The notes beneath the pieces are model-generated. The model worked only from the letters and a program-made list of their open reading frames with translations, ran no database searches and was not told where the DNA came from. From contig NC_041019.1 in assembly GCF_004193775.1 (NCBI RefSeq), forward strand, positions 19,968,259 to 20,032,258: DNA of 64,000 bases, in the 5' to 3' direction. Source of the DNA: Glycine soja. Taxonomy: Eukaryota > Streptophyta > Magnoliopsida > Fabales > Fabaceae. Below, piece after piece: positions 1 to 12,326 of the stretch (position 1 is the stretch's first letter; each line of letters opens with the position of its first letter). A program made the position numbers and the translations under genes.

Positions 1-1
1 A

Positions 2-112
2 AGAATTAATGTCGATGATGATGTTGAGATTGGATATGATGATTCCAATAACATTACTGGGGGTGTTCTTCAAGAGAACAAAAATGGAGAAGAGTTGGCG
101 ATTGCTAAATGA
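2..112 (+). CDS. C-terminal end of an unknown coding region (partial)
   Basis: The first 111 bases read open in frame 2 and stop at TGA 110-112. The 36 residues are acidic (runs of D and E) and end in EELAIAK. The frame enters from beyond the left edge, so its start is unseen. I do not recognise a family. A CT-rich tract (119-175) follows directly. It could be the last exon of a gene, the end of a transposon protein, or a chance open frame. Confidence 0.25.
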   Translation, partial: RINVDDDVEIGYDDSNNITGGVLQENKNGEELAIAK

Positions 113-1727
113 TCATATCTTCGCTCCTCTCTCTCTTCTTCACTTTCTCTCCCTTATCTCTTTCTCTCTCTAATCCTCTTTGATTCTAAACAATTTAATT
201 TTGGTTTTAGTAATGTTTTGTAGAATTTGAATATTTTTATTTGTTTTGGAGATTTACAAGTTTTAAATATGTTTTTGTGTGTGTTCTAAGTTTTGATTTG
301 GTTTATTCTGTTAATAATTTGCAATAGTGAGTGATGAATTTGGCATAGCAAGGAACACTAATTAAGAAATGAATAAGTGTTCTTTCACTACAATGAATCT
401 AACACTTGTTGTAGCGAATTCATCAAAGTAAATTTGATAAAAATATACAAGGTTCGTCATGGCATGGCAAGACCAGATCTTGCTATAGAGAACCTCACTG
501 TCAGAAAAAAAAAATAGATAATTGCTAGTTCCTTTGCTTGGTTTGAAATGATTGAGCACATCACAAGACATGATGAATTGATAATTGTACTAATTCCATA
601 GGGGCTTGTGTATGTTTGAACTTGGATGAATTAAATTGATTGGTGCATTTGGATGAGATTGGTTGTGTCACATTATTTGATGAAATTCATGAATATGCTC
701 ATATCTTGTGAGGTGTGAACCTACATAGTGAGTGAATGTGCTTCACCATTATTATGTTTACCATTGATTTTTTTTATTCCTATGTCATTAGAATGTCACA
801 TGAAGCATGAAAGCGATCAAGACATTTTGTTTCTTTTATTTTATCCTTTTAGCACAAATAAAAGTCAACCAAAAATATTATGATTTTAACCTTTGAACCA
901 TTTTTGAGACAAAAATACAAAAATATTTCCTTTTCAAACCTTTCAATAAAAGCCAATGAAAAAAAACCATTTCTTCCCTCATCCTAGTGATAAGAGAGAA
1001 ATCTTTCAAAATAAAGTTTTGACATAAGTTTGGGGTGGTTTCATCTCATGGAAAGGTTGCCATAAAATCAAAATTGGCAAGTGTAGAAAAAAAAATAGAG
1101 ACCATTTTTCTCTAAAATAAAAAAAATAAATAAAAGAGAGACAAAGTCTTTAAGAAACAAAACAAAAAGTACAAGTTAGAAATAAAATATCAAAAAGAGA
1201 AACTTGGTTGGGAAAACAATTGTAAAGGATAGGTGAATGCTTATGTCAAAACTTGCACATTTATTTCTCTTTTTGATCCTTGGATGATTTTGATTGTCTA
1301 GAAAAACAAACATTTGTTGTAAGCCCAACCAAGTTACAAGCCTTAAAAAACCTTAGTGATTCATGTTTTTATGTGATGTTTTTGATGAAAATTAGGATGA
1401 AAAACAAACTTGAGTTGGGGCATTTGAATGTGTGAATGAGTGAGAGTGATAACCTTGGCAAATCATGACTTGAGTGAAACACTTGTGAGGGGCCATGCAA
1501 AGTATTCAATTCTCACTCATAAGGTGTTTTACTTTTCATTATAAAAAATTTGCCTCCATGATTTTGATGAGTCCTTGTGAACATTCTTGCACATGTGATT
1601 CCCATGGTCATGTGGTGATGTATGTGCTTGATGATTCTAACCATTGTGTTTTTGTAAATATTTTCTTCACCCTTTGTTGAATTTTTTGTTGCTTGGGGAC
1701 AAACAATTGTCTAAGTTTGGGGTATTT
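113..1727. other. No gene seen; AT-rich, probably decayed retroelement 3' region
   Basis: A CT-rich low-complexity tract lies at 119-175. No recognisable protein is found; the short open frames have no family signature. Near the right end (1690-1727) the phrase gcttggggacaaacaattg followed by aagtttggggtatt looks like the end of the internal region and polypurine tract of a Ty3/gypsy-type element. I infer that this stretch is the non-coding 3' part of such an element. Confidence 0.35.
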
Positions 1728-3048
1728 TGATAGTTGGTTTTCACACCTTATTTTGTGAGCAATTTTCTTAAACTTTTATTTAGAAATTTTGTTCATAATT
1801 CTGGTTTTTGTTAATAAAATGTATAAAGTGGTTGTATAAATTTAAAGAGATATTTTTTGTTGTTTTAATATAAATTTAGATGTTACAAGAGCAAATTTTG
1901 ATCATCAAAGATTAAAGAGTTGTAGAAATTATCTCACCATAGCGAAATAGGACCCTTGATCAGCTGGAAATATGAAGATTCACTATAGTGAAGTTAAGCC
2001 TTGCCACAAAAATTCTACAAAGCTGAAGACCTTGGAGTTAATAGAAACTCGCCCCAGTGAGTCAACCTTTCACCCTAATGAATAAGGTCCAGAGGCATGA
2101 AGATCAAGTGTTGAGTCTTTAGTTCATAAGTATAATTTTGTTGCAGCCAATTATGCTTTCACTGCAAAGAAAATCCTCTGAAGCACAAAAATTTAAGGTA
2201 ATCCCAGCTCTATTTAAAGAGCTTGTAACATCATTTGTAAAGACTTTTGGTTCATTTATGAATTATGAGATGCAAAATCTCTCTCTCTTTTCTTTCTTCC
2301 TCTATTATTGCTTTTTTGAGGTTCTATTTGGATCCTTCAAGATCCAAATGAGCTAAATTTCATAGTTGTTGAGTTATTGAAGTATAATTCAAGTTTGTCA
2401 TCTTTGTATTCTAATCAATTCCAGTAGTTATTGTGATCCTATTTAATTTCTATGCTTAGATGCATGTTAGGAGTGGTCAACCTAGCTTTTAGGATTTCTA
2501 ATTGTGTGGAAACAATTTCAAATCCTAGATCTAAATTGAAATTGTGCAAGACTTTAATGCCAGGAATGGATCAAATACTTGCATTTGTAGAGATTCATTG
2601 ATCTAAATCTAAGTTTCTAGGTCTAAATCACCTAAGGAGTTAGGGATTTGGCATGAAACTCAATGATTAATTGCTAAGGAATTAGGATTAGTCATTGTAG
2701 TTTGAATCTTGGTTGCATTGAATTAGGAGACTAGTTAGGAATGAGTTTCATGAAGAATTCTATGGATTTCATTTAATCAACAGTTTAATCTGTTTGATTT
2801 CAATTTTCACTCCAAATTATGTCTGAAAACCAAAAATACTTTAGTTTTGCCATAGCCAATTAATGCCTCGCTATAGCAAAATATTTCTTTTCTAAAAACT
2901 AAAACTCTACACATTTGCCACAATGAATTGACATCTCTATGGATACAATAACTCTTATACTTACTATTTCTTTTTACAAATTAGATTAGGTTTACTTACC
3001 TGTTATGTTTGAAGCTCAACAATATAGATATATAGGATTGGTTATTTT
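1728..3048 (+). repeat. Probable decayed LTR, interrupted by the copia element to its right
   Basis: It begins TGATAGTTGG right after a polypurine-like aagtttggggtatt, as a 3' LTR would. It contains repeated cactatagtgaa / catagcgaaata phrases and no coding sequence. Its right end is not visible because the minus-strand copia element starts at 3049. No target duplication or partner LTR is present, so the call rests on the polypurine/TG junction alone. Confidence 0.35.
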
Positions 3049-5496
3049 TGTTGGATGGGACCAAGAATCTAGAAGGGGGATTAAATAGATTCTTTCAAAA
3101 TCTTTACCAAATTGTTCTTAACATTGATTAAAAAGCAACCCTTTAAATCAATCAAAGTTTCCTCAAAAGATCTTTAGAAAAAAAGAAACTTTTATGATGA
3201 CACTTTGAAATTGATTCCACTCCCAAGATGATTACAAACCACAGAGTTATAGAGAATAAGAGAATCACACAACAATATATAATGGTTCAGTCCAATCTGA
3301 ACCTACATCCAATTTGTTCTAAGTTCTCTTAGAACATCCACTATATAGAGAACACTATGCACACAAAATTCTCTAATAGAAAACAAATCTTTCTCTTGAA
3401 CCCTATAAGAAAAGATCCGGAATTGAAACCCTATCAATTCTTCAACTTCCCTAGTAATTGTTACGCAACCTACTCTACGACGGGAGGGTGAGGCAAAATG
3501 CAAAAGGCGCGTCTTCTCACGAAGAAAACACGTGGAGTCACCACCAACGTTTATTCGAGGAAAACATTAGAAAAACCAAAAAGAGGTCTACAAATTTTGA
3601 AAAGAAGGGTTCGGGAGTTGTTTATGCATAAGGAAGGTATTAGCACCCCACACGCCCATCACAAGGGACAACAACCTTTAATCAAGTGTGCAAAAACGTG
3701 AATTCAATATTATTTATTTTCCCTTTTTATATATTTTTTTTATTTTTTGGGGCCGACAAGGGTGTTGCCCTTGCTCCTACATATCCTCAGGTGCGATGAG
3801 GAATTCAGACCTACGTAGTTCTTTAAGTCTGAATGTTTGTGTATTAAATTGATTTTTATGTTTTTGAAAGATTCATTTTAATTGCGAAAAAAAGTTGTTT
3901 AAGGCGTTGGACCTTGAAACGATGTTTTAAATTCTGAAAAGCGGAGAGAATCATTAAGGCATTGGACCTTGAAATGATCTTTTAAATTTGAAAAGCGAAA
4001 AGAATCGTTAAGGCGTTGGACCTTGAAACGATCCCAAGTAATATTTGATAAAAAGAAAAGGTTATGAATTGGTTTTATCTTGGTTTTGTTTATTAACTTT
4101 CAACCTCTTTAAAGACGACTTTACAACACTAGTGATCAGTTAATATTGAACTTTACAAAGAAAATGAGATCACCGATGGTAGATGGAGGAATTGAATATG
4201 CACATAATAACAAGGGGGAAAGGCCAAACAAGGAAAATTAACCGATGGTCGCACGAAGAACACCGAACAAGGAATGATGTAGGGAATGATTGTGATCGCG
4301 ATTCGGTAGCGCCTCAGCTTCGTTTTCTCTTATTTCTCTCTTCTCTCAATTCTTTCCACTTCTGAACCTTGGAGCCTTTTCTCAGCCTCCCTAGCATGCC
4401 TATTTATGGGAAAATGGGCACTTGGGGCAAAGGCAGCTCGCCCAGGTGAGCCAGAGGCTAGGCTGGGCAAGCCAGAGGCTAGCCTAGGCGAGCTAGGGTC
4501 CAGGAAAACCAAGGAAAAGGCCCTTTTGCCCACTTTTTTTTGTTATTTTCTGCATTCATGATCAAAACACTAAATGATCATCTGTTTCGCACTGTAACTT
4601 GCGTTCAACACCATAAGTCGACTAGCAAGGATCAAAAGATCAACGAATGATAGTCCCCGGACGAAATTAGGGTATGACAACTATAACCAAGAACAACACT
4701 CTAAAAAGATTAAAAGATAAGGATCGAATACACCAAGAACAACACTAGTTGATTAGTACATGATTGTAAAATGAGTGATTCTTTGATGAACTTCAATCTT
4801 TAGATGTATTTCAGTATCATTCTTCTTTAAGACTCTATTGAAATGTTTTTCACAAATTCTAAATGAATCAAAAGTCTGTTTAAAAAGAAAACACATAGTG
4901 GATTTATAAATTTCGATAGTCAAAATAGATATAATCGATTATAAAAATAGGTAATTTTTCAAAATCCCTTTTTTTCTGCAATTCTAGAAACTGATTAATC
5001 GATTATTAGAAAGGGTAATCAATTAATTTGTTTCAATCTAAGAATATCAGTTCCTTCTATGCTGACTGGATAATCGATTATCATGTCTGGTAATTAATTA
5101 TAGATTCAAATAGAGAACTTCTCTTTCTTTATAGGAGTTGGGTAATCGATTATCAAATAAAGTGTAATCAATTATCCTAAGCTGCAGAACCTTCCTTCTT
5201 TTGAAATTGGTTTGGGCAGTCAATTACCAAATGAGACAATCGATTAATTTGATATTGCTAGCCAAATTTAAGGTAGTAGTGAGTTCTTAAGAAACTTAGA
5301 GACAAAGAAATGTTCATCTAATTCACAACTAATCAAACACTAAGCATGTAAAAGATAAAAAAAATAAAGCACACACATGCCTAGACTAAAAATAATCAAT
5401 ACAAATGCCTCATTTATCAAAATGTGTTAGGCATTGTAAAATTATCAAACCAAAACTAAACTAGGGGCTTCATGCTCTTCAAACTTTGTTCTAACA
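3049..5496 (-). repeat. 3' LTR of the Sirevirus-type copia element
   Basis: Bounded by TG (TGTTGGATGGG, 3049) and CA (5495-5496). It matches 15338-16225 closely through phrases such as agaaggggg, attctttcaaaatctttacc and tgattctttgatgaacttc. Without the inserted solo LTR (3459-4679) it is 1227 bp. Several TAATCGATTA motifs (4930-5230) lie in the half away from the gag side, the U3 side in element orientation. Confidence 0.88.
3459..4679 (-). mobile_element. Solo LTR, Ogre-like Ty3/gypsy, inserted in the copia 3' LTR
   Basis: The sibling LTR at 15750 reads straight through where this 1221-bp block sits. On the minus strand it opens TGTCATACCCTAATTTCGTC and ends CGTAACA. Landmarks shared with 23030-24803 are cgtggagtcaccaccaacg, ggtattagcaccccacacg, aaggcattggacc and cccggacgaaattagggta. 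Three roughly 65-bp copies of an aaggcgttggaccttgaaa unit lie at 3895-4035. No clean 5-bp duplication remains (GTAAT left, ACTAT right). The legume Ogre LTR assignment is from recalled family style. Confidence 0.75.
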
Positions 5497-5510
5497 ATCT
5501 CCCCCTTTTT
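5497..5510 (-). other. Polypurine tract of the Sirevirus-type element
   Basis: On the minus strand this is AAAAAGGGGGAGAT, directly abutting the TG of the 3' LTR. This is the standard plus-strand primer position of LTR retrotransposons and fixes the LTR boundary at 5496. Confidence 0.85.
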
Positions 5511-5950
5511 GGTTTTGATAATGCCAAATCCATATGATGAGTATTGATGTTTTCCTTCCATAGTACATGTTCTAACACATGTTCCACAAACACGATAGTA
5601 GCATCTTTTCAATTCAAGTTAAGTTTAATTTCAATCGGCCATCAAAAGCATCAATTTTTCTCAAAGAACATCAAATCCCCCCCCCCCCCTTTTGGCATCA
5701 CAAAGCCAAAAAGAGTGTGTATCAGAGAGAATAAAATCAATAACAGTTCAAGATATGGCAAATAGAGAAAAGAAAGATATCATATCATTAATTGAAATGC
5801 AATTACAAATGATTTTTTTTTTAAAAATATAGTAACATAGTCAAAATACAAAAACAAACAGAGAAAAAAATCAAGCTTATAATATATGCTTATGAGTTGT
5901 GAGGTTAATTATCTTAAGGCTCTAAGGGAATCCTAAAGGATAACCAAAGA

Positions 5951-7221
5951 TCAAATATCATCCACATGTGATGCTCCCATAGCATTTAGCCTTTCTAAGA
6001 TAGACTTAAAACACTCCTTAAGCTCAACATAGTCTTCTTTGTGTATCCTCATGAGCTCATCCATCTTTGCTAACATCATCTTCTCAAAAGGGCTCATGGG
6101 CTTCTCTTCAGTTTCTTCTTGTTCTGTTTGATCTTCTCTGCTCTTCTCCATCCATCCAATCCCAACTTCTTCAGACTTGATGTACCTCATCTACTTCAAG
6201 ACTTTTGTTTTCACTTTAAATTTTTCCTCAACAAAACCAAAGACTTCCTCTTGGGTATCAACACTAAAATAGTCAAGAATCCCGAAGATCATAACTGAAT
6301 AAGGACATCTGAAAGAGCTAATCCTTTTTGTCTTTAACATGATATCGTTAATAATGTTGACCCAGTTGATCTTTAGCTTCCCTTGCATAAGACTAATAAG
6401 GAGAAGATCCTCCTCATTCAACTAAGCATGATTGCTCCCCCTTGGAGTAATAGTCTGAGTAGTCACATAGGCCAAAAGTCTATGCTCAAGCATCAGTGGT
6501 CCATTACCAAAACGTTCTTTTCCCTTAGATTTTGTAACAACAACAACATAGGTAGAAGGATTCTTCCTCATGGACTTGTACTTATCAACCTTGTTGAAAG
6601 CAAATCCAGCTTTCTTGAGACCCAGCTGGTTTGCCATAACTCCTTCTAATAATAACCCAACAATGTCAAACCAAACCTCTGGTGTCATCACAATCTGTTG
6701 CCCTTTCACTTCAGCACACAAGAACCCAATATCACCATGAATATGAGCTGTAGTATAGAAAAATTTTACCAGGTCTATGTAATAGGTGCCTTTCATCTCC
6801 ACCAATTTCTTCAACTTGTGATACTCAAAGCAAAGCCTCCACTTCTGAGCCACGCCAAACTGACATACTTCGGTTGAATCATCTCCTTTTTCACATAATT
6901 GAACTTGTACAAAGCCTTGTAGTGTTCTTTTGAAAACCAAGGAGTTGCCTTTGGTTTACTAAAGGACCATCCTTTGTTGGTTCCTTCTTCTTTTTCGTTC
7001 TGGGGATAATGGGTCTATGCCTAATGCTCTTTATCCTCTTGTTTTTCTTCTTTGCCACTAAGAGAGGTTAAGGATGAAGGTAGAAAGAGAGGTTTAAGTG
7101 TTTCAAAAGTTGAAAGGTTAACAAGGATAGTTTTTGAGGTTTCAAAAAGATGTTTGAGATAAATGTGAGAGGTTTCTAGGTCTAGGCAAGCTTTAAAAGG
7201 ACAAGGGAGGCATCTTTTCAA
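5951..7221 (-). pseudogene. Extra 3' ORF of the Sirevirus-type element, broken
   Basis: Three consecutive open pieces (6940-6422, 6421-6191, 6190-5951) lie in one frame and are separated only by single stop codons. A further piece at 7221-7021 lies upstream. A frameshift near 6833 is suggested because the other frame reads YKFNYVKK before it. The central part contains a hydrophobic/aromatic stretch (FEYHKLKKLVEMKG, then DLVKFFYT), reminiscent of the 'putative plant transposon protein' domain seen in legume elements. The C-terminal part is glutamate/lysine-rich and probably coiled coil. It has no similarity to pol. The place is where Sireviruses keep an envelope-like ORF, but I see no signal peptide or clear membrane anchor. 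Confidence 0.55.
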
Positions 7222-7501
7222 TTATTGAAAACATTTTATATTCTCGATAATCGATTGCCTGAAGTGGTAATCGATTATAGGTTCAGATAGAGAGTAAGAC
7301 TTTCTGTCTTCACTAAAATAATCGATTGCCCAAGTTGATAATCGATTACAGGTTTAACCAAAGAGCTTAGATATCTGCCTTAGCTCAAAATAATTGATTA
7401 CATGATATGCTAATTGATTATCATGCATGCTAAAACACAATTTTCCAAAATTAAACATGCTAAAGTGATTTTTATGAATGTTAATTGTTCAAGAATACAA
7501 A
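7222..7501 (-). other. Non-coding spacer with TAATCGATT motifs, between pol and the 3' ORF
   Basis: No open frame. It carries four AATCGATT-type motifs (about 7243, 7267, 7318, 7345) and degenerate TAATTGATTA copies, the same motif that fills the LTRs. Confidence 0.6.
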
Positions 7502-9719
7502 TCACATGTACAAAAAACCAATCAAACAAATGTAAATGCATGTGTACATGAATGAATACTCCCTAATTGGCTTAAGATTAGACTCACTTAGAATGCCATG
7601 TTCATTATGAAGATGGAAGAACGTATCCCTTGCTAAAGGTTTAGTGAAGATATCAGCTAGTTGTGAGTCTATATCAACAAACTCTATATCATAATCACCC
7701 TTGTGAATATGATCCTTAATGAAATGATGCCTAATCTCTATATGCTTTGTCCTAGAATGCATGATAGGATTTTTGGTGAGACTAATGGAACTAGTGTTAT
7801 TGCATCTTAAAGGAATGTGTTCTAAACGCAATCCAAAATCAAAAAGGTGTTGTTTAAGCCATAAAATTTGTGCACAATAACTCCTTGCAACAATGTAGTC
7901 AGCCTCAACAGTAGATAAGGCAACACATGCTTGCTTCTTGCTATTCCAAGATACTAGGCTATGTCCTAATAAGTGACAAGTACCACTTGTTCTCTTCCTA
8001 TCTAGTATGCATCCAACAAAGTCAGAATCTAAGTATTCCACTAGAGAGATCTCAACACCTTTAGGGTACCACAAGCCAACATCTAAGGTTCCTCTAAGAT
8101 ACTTCATAACTGTCTTAACTATTGAGAAATGAGGCTCTTTAGGACATGATTGATAACGAGCACACATGCAAACACATGCCAATTCTACTAGCAGTCAAAT
8201 AGAGTAAAGAACCAATGATACCTCTGTACTTTGTTTGGTTAATGAGTTTCCCTTTTTCATATGCACTTATGTAGCAATTTGTAGCTGTAGGAGTTGCAGC
8301 CTCCTTGCTTTTATCCATATCAAACTTCTTGAGCAGTTCCTTGCAATACTTGGTTTGATGGAGAAAAGTTCTATGGTTCATTTGTTTCACTTGAAGACCA
8401 TGGAAATATTTTAGCTCTCCCATCATTTGTATTTCAAACTCCCTCTGCATCTTATGCGTAACATCTCACAAAGAAATTTATTAGTGGAGCCAAATATGAT
8501 GTCATCTACATAAACCTACACAAGCAAAATGTCATGAGAGGATTTCTTAATAAAAAATGTCTTATCAACTTGTCCTCTTCCGAATTATTGACCAAGGAGA
8601 AAGTTGCTAAGTCTCTCATACCATTGTCTTGGTGCTTGTTTAAGTCCATAAAGAGCTTTCTTAAGCTTATACATATGAGTAGGATTTTTATGATCCTCAA
8701 AACTGGGAGGTTGAGAAACATAGAATTCCTCTTCAATGTATATGTTTATAAAAACAATCTTCACATCCATTTGGTACAATTTAAAGTCCATAATACAAGC
8801 AAATGCAAGCAACAATCTCACAACTTCCAATCTAGCTATCGGAGCATAGGTTTCACCAAAGTCTATATCCTATTATTGGTTATAACCTTTGCCTACTAGC
8901 CTTGCTTTGTTCCTAGTTATAAATCCATGTTCATCTAACTTATTTTTGAAAACCCATTTTGTACCTATAATGTCTGTCTCGCTAGGCCTAGGTACTAGTT
9001 CCCAAACTTCATTTCTTTTAAACTAATTAAGTTCATCATGCATAGCCATAACCCAATGCTCATCAACAAGCGCCTCTTCGATAGTTGAAGGTTCTATCAT
9101 AGACACAAATGCATAAAATTCACAAAACAGATTGAGTGAGTGCTGAGTAGAAACTCCCTTTGCAATATCACCTATAATTTTGTCAATAGAAAGATCCTTA
9201 GGTTCTTTCCACTCCTTAGGAAGACTGTTGTGTTGTAGTGAGTGCCCTTAAAAAGGGTTATTGTTCACTACCTTTTCACTTGTAAGGTAGGATTCTTTAG
9301 GACTTCCTACATCATCATCATCATATAGAGGTATTTTTCCCAATCTTTGGGAGGTTAGATTCATCAAAATCTACATGCATAAACTCTTTTATTCTTAGTG
9401 TATGTTTATTAAAGACTTGATATGCTTTGTTATTTGTAGAATAACCCAAGAATAGACCTTCATTAGCCTTTGAATCAAACTTCTCAATTAAATCCTTACC
9501 ATTATTTAAAATAAAACACTTATTGCCACAAAGTTTGAGATGTGACACATTTGGTTTTCTACCCTTGTATATCTCATAAGGGGTTAATTTCATAATGGGT
9601 CTAATCATTACCCTATTAAGTACATAGCAAGTTATGCTAATGGCATCAACCCAAAAATATTTAGGCAAATTATACTCGTTAAGCATGGTCCTTGCTAGTT
9701 CCTTAATGGACCTTTTTTT
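7502..9719 (-). pseudogene. copia pol, C-terminal half: integrase end, reverse transcriptase, RNase H
   Basis: Minus-strand order: integrase C-terminal region with NVSHLKLCGNKC (9686-9321), reverse transcriptase from about 9250 with GTKWVFKNKLDE and LYGLKQAPRQWYERL, the catalytic YVDDIIFGST motif near 8480-8520, then RNase H with STVEADYI and KHIEIRHHFI up to the stop at 7502. The pieces lie in different frames and contain several stops, so no protein can be made. Integrase is interrupted at 9720 by a solo LTR; its upstream half resumes at 11148. Confidence 0.85.
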
Positions 9720-11147
9720 TGTTAGAGATAGGGGAGCAACATGAGCAACATGAAGGCTAAAGCTTGAAGCTTGGAGAAAATTTTAGAGATGTTGTTTCTT
9801 TTACATGCGTAACTCCTTCGAGTGACATTTGTATTGGTTGTTATATTGAATGTTGCATCTTATTCCATATCATATCTTTTTTGCATCATGCATCATCATG
9901 AGTGAGTGAGAAGAAAGTTTCTAAAGTTAGAAAATTTCTTCAAAAGGAAAAACTCTCTATTTTAATCGATTACAACCTTATCATAATCAATTACATAGTT
10001 GTCTTAAGTTTGCAGAGTTATGTCTCATATCGGTTTAATTGACTACGCAATTTTTTTTGAGACAATAACTAATTTATTCAATAGTCTTTGCTTTAATTTA
10101 TTACCATGTGATATAATCAATTACTTCTCTTTCTATAAGTGTTTCAGAAGTGAACAGGAACAGTCTAATCGATTACTTCGAGTATCTAATCGATTACATT
10201 GTTCTTGAGCCGTTTCCAAGTTTTGGGAAGAACACTTTAATCGATTAAAAAGATAATCTAATCGATTACTTCATTGAGTTAATCGGTTATCTTGTAGATT
10301 TAATCAATTATAGGTAGTTATAACAATTTTCTCTATAAATAACCAGCTTGTGTTCTTTTCAAAGAACAATGAAATAAGCTTTTGCTAAAGCCAAGATCAT
10401 GTGTTGTTATTAGTTCAAGAAAGAAGAGAAGAAAAGTGCTTGGAAACAGCAACTCGCAACTTCAAATCTCTTGATTGTGAAGATCTTTGGCGATAAATAA
10501 GTTGTGTTAGTTCCTTGAGTACATGAAGCCACCTTATTCGGTCAAGCAAGGTTTTGTGGAAAGGACTGATCAGGTTGTGTCTATCTTTACTCTTGGTTTT
10601 TCATGTATGGTTTTACACATCTTTTGTTTGTGCATGAATCGCTGAAGGCATGCTAGATAGGTGTTTCTAGTTTGCGCTAAGGGTAGGTTTCTCTTAGGCT
10701 CTTATTCACAAAGGACCCTAGTGTTGGATGCCTAAGTCTTTTTTTCTAGGGTGGGAACTGTAGATTGCTTGTAAGGAATCTATATGCATAGTGAAAATTT
10801 AATTCGGGTTTCAGATTAGATAACTAGATTAGCTTCTCTAGTGATGGAGAGTGACCCAGTATAAAAAGGTTGTGTACGTATTCTCTTGATCTTATCTTTC
10901 TTTCTTATCTTTCTTTCTCATTCTAGTCTTGATCAGTTTTCTAAAGGTTCAAGAAAATATCTTTTTGAAAGAAAGGACTTTAACAAGGATTTTGTGTAAA
11001 GGGTGGATTAATTCAGTATTGATTGGGTTCGGTTTATGAGAGTTTTATGATACGATCCGTACAAAAGAAGTTTTTGTAACTTTGGTTTTAAAAGTTCGTT
11101 TTGTTTTTAAAACCAATTCACCCCCTCTTGGTTTGTGAGTACCATCA
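9720..11147 (+). mobile_element. Solo LTR (copia type) inserted in integrase
   Basis: A TG...CA block of 1428 bp separates two halves of the host integrase (RTPQQNGVV... on one side, MLNEYNLPKYFW on the other). It starts TGTTAGAGATAG, carries a TATA box (ctctataaat, 10331-10340), and ends with ccaattcaccccctcttgg followed by ACCATCA, a typical copia LTR tail. At least five TAATCGATTA motifs precede the TATA box. Flanks are ttttt and tcttt, one mismatch from a 5-bp duplication in a poly-T target. No internal domain exists, so it is a solo LTR. Confidence 0.8.
10331..10340 (+). promoter_or_regulatory. Putative TATA box of the solo LTR
   Basis: The sequence ctctataaat is followed about 30 bp later by a purine-rich leader (aacaatgaaataagc). 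It lies just downstream of the AATCGATTA cluster and upstream of the CCCCCTCTTGG tail, as expected of a U3/R junction. Confidence 0.5.
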
Positions 11148-12140
11148 TCTTTTTTATTTTTCCTCACCACAACCCCATTTTGTTGTGGTGTTCTTGGAGC
11201 AGAAAAGTTATGATTAATGCCATTTTGTTCACAAAACAACTCAAAGTCCTCATTTTGAAATTATCCACCATGGTCACTTCTCAAAATCTTAATTTTGAAA
11301 TCCTTTTCATTTTGAATAAGCTTGGCATGTTTTTTAAAAGCTTTAAAAGCGTTACTTTTAGAAGATATGAATAAAGTCCAGGTATATCTAGAGTAGTCAT
11401 CTACAATAACCGAAGCATAATAATTTCCTCTAATACTTATGGTTCTAGAAGAACCAAAAAGATCTTAACGTAAAAGTTCAAGCACTCTCGAGGTAGAAAC
11501 TGCATTTTTAGATTTGAAAGATACTCTATTTGTTTTCCCTTTTGACATGCATTACATAATCCATCCTTTTGAAATTTTAGCTTTGGGAGACCTTTAACTA
11601 ATTCCTTATAGACTAGCTTATTTAGTTGATCCATGAGGATATGAGTTATTCTCCTATGCCAAAGCCAAGAGAGATCATCATTACTTCTTAAACAAGCCAT
11701 GTTGAAGTGAGATGCACTTTCTACATTAAGCATATAGGTATTGCCAATACGGCTACCAACAAACTTAATATTGTTTGCAAATAGTTCAATTACAGTGCAA
11801 TGCTCTCAGTTAAAAATGATTTAAAATCCTTATCACATAGTTGTCTTATGCTTAACAAGTTATGTTTCAGCCCTTCAACATATTAGACGTTCTCCATGGA
11901 AATATTCCGAGAATTACCAATATTACCTACACCGAGAATCCTCCCTTTGTTGTTGTCACCATAAGTTACAAATCCTCCTTAGCTTTTAGAGACATGAACT
12001 TTGACTTGTCTCCTGTCATATGCCTTGAGCAGCCACTATCAAGATACCATAATTGTTTATCCGCTGCTAGGCACACCAACAAATAGATTTAGAAGACATA
12101 TTTAGGTACCCAAGTTGTGTTGGGTCCTTTTTGGTTAGTG
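11148..12140 (-). pseudogene. copia pol, N-terminal half: protease, GAG-pre-integrase, integrase core
   Basis: Minus-strand reading gives the aspartic protease signature WYLDSGCSRHMTGDKS (about 12060-12010). Next come the zinc-binding GAG-pre-integrase domain (11733-11437, LWHRRITH and CNACQKGKQ) and part of the integrase core ending in PRTPQQNGVV (11239-11148). Stops and frame changes separate the parts. At 11148 the frame runs into the solo LTR. Confidence 0.82.
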
Positions 12141-12326
12141 ACCTTGTTAGTTATCTTGGGAATCTACTTGTATTTCCCACTTGGAACTCCATACCTTTTT
12201 TATCATACACCTAAAAGAAGAATGTCTCTAATTCATACAATAATGACATATCATGAAGGGTGAGCTAGAAGCTTGTGTAAAGTTAAAAGAAATTTTTGTA
12301 AGCTTTCTACTTCTTGTTGTGTGTAT

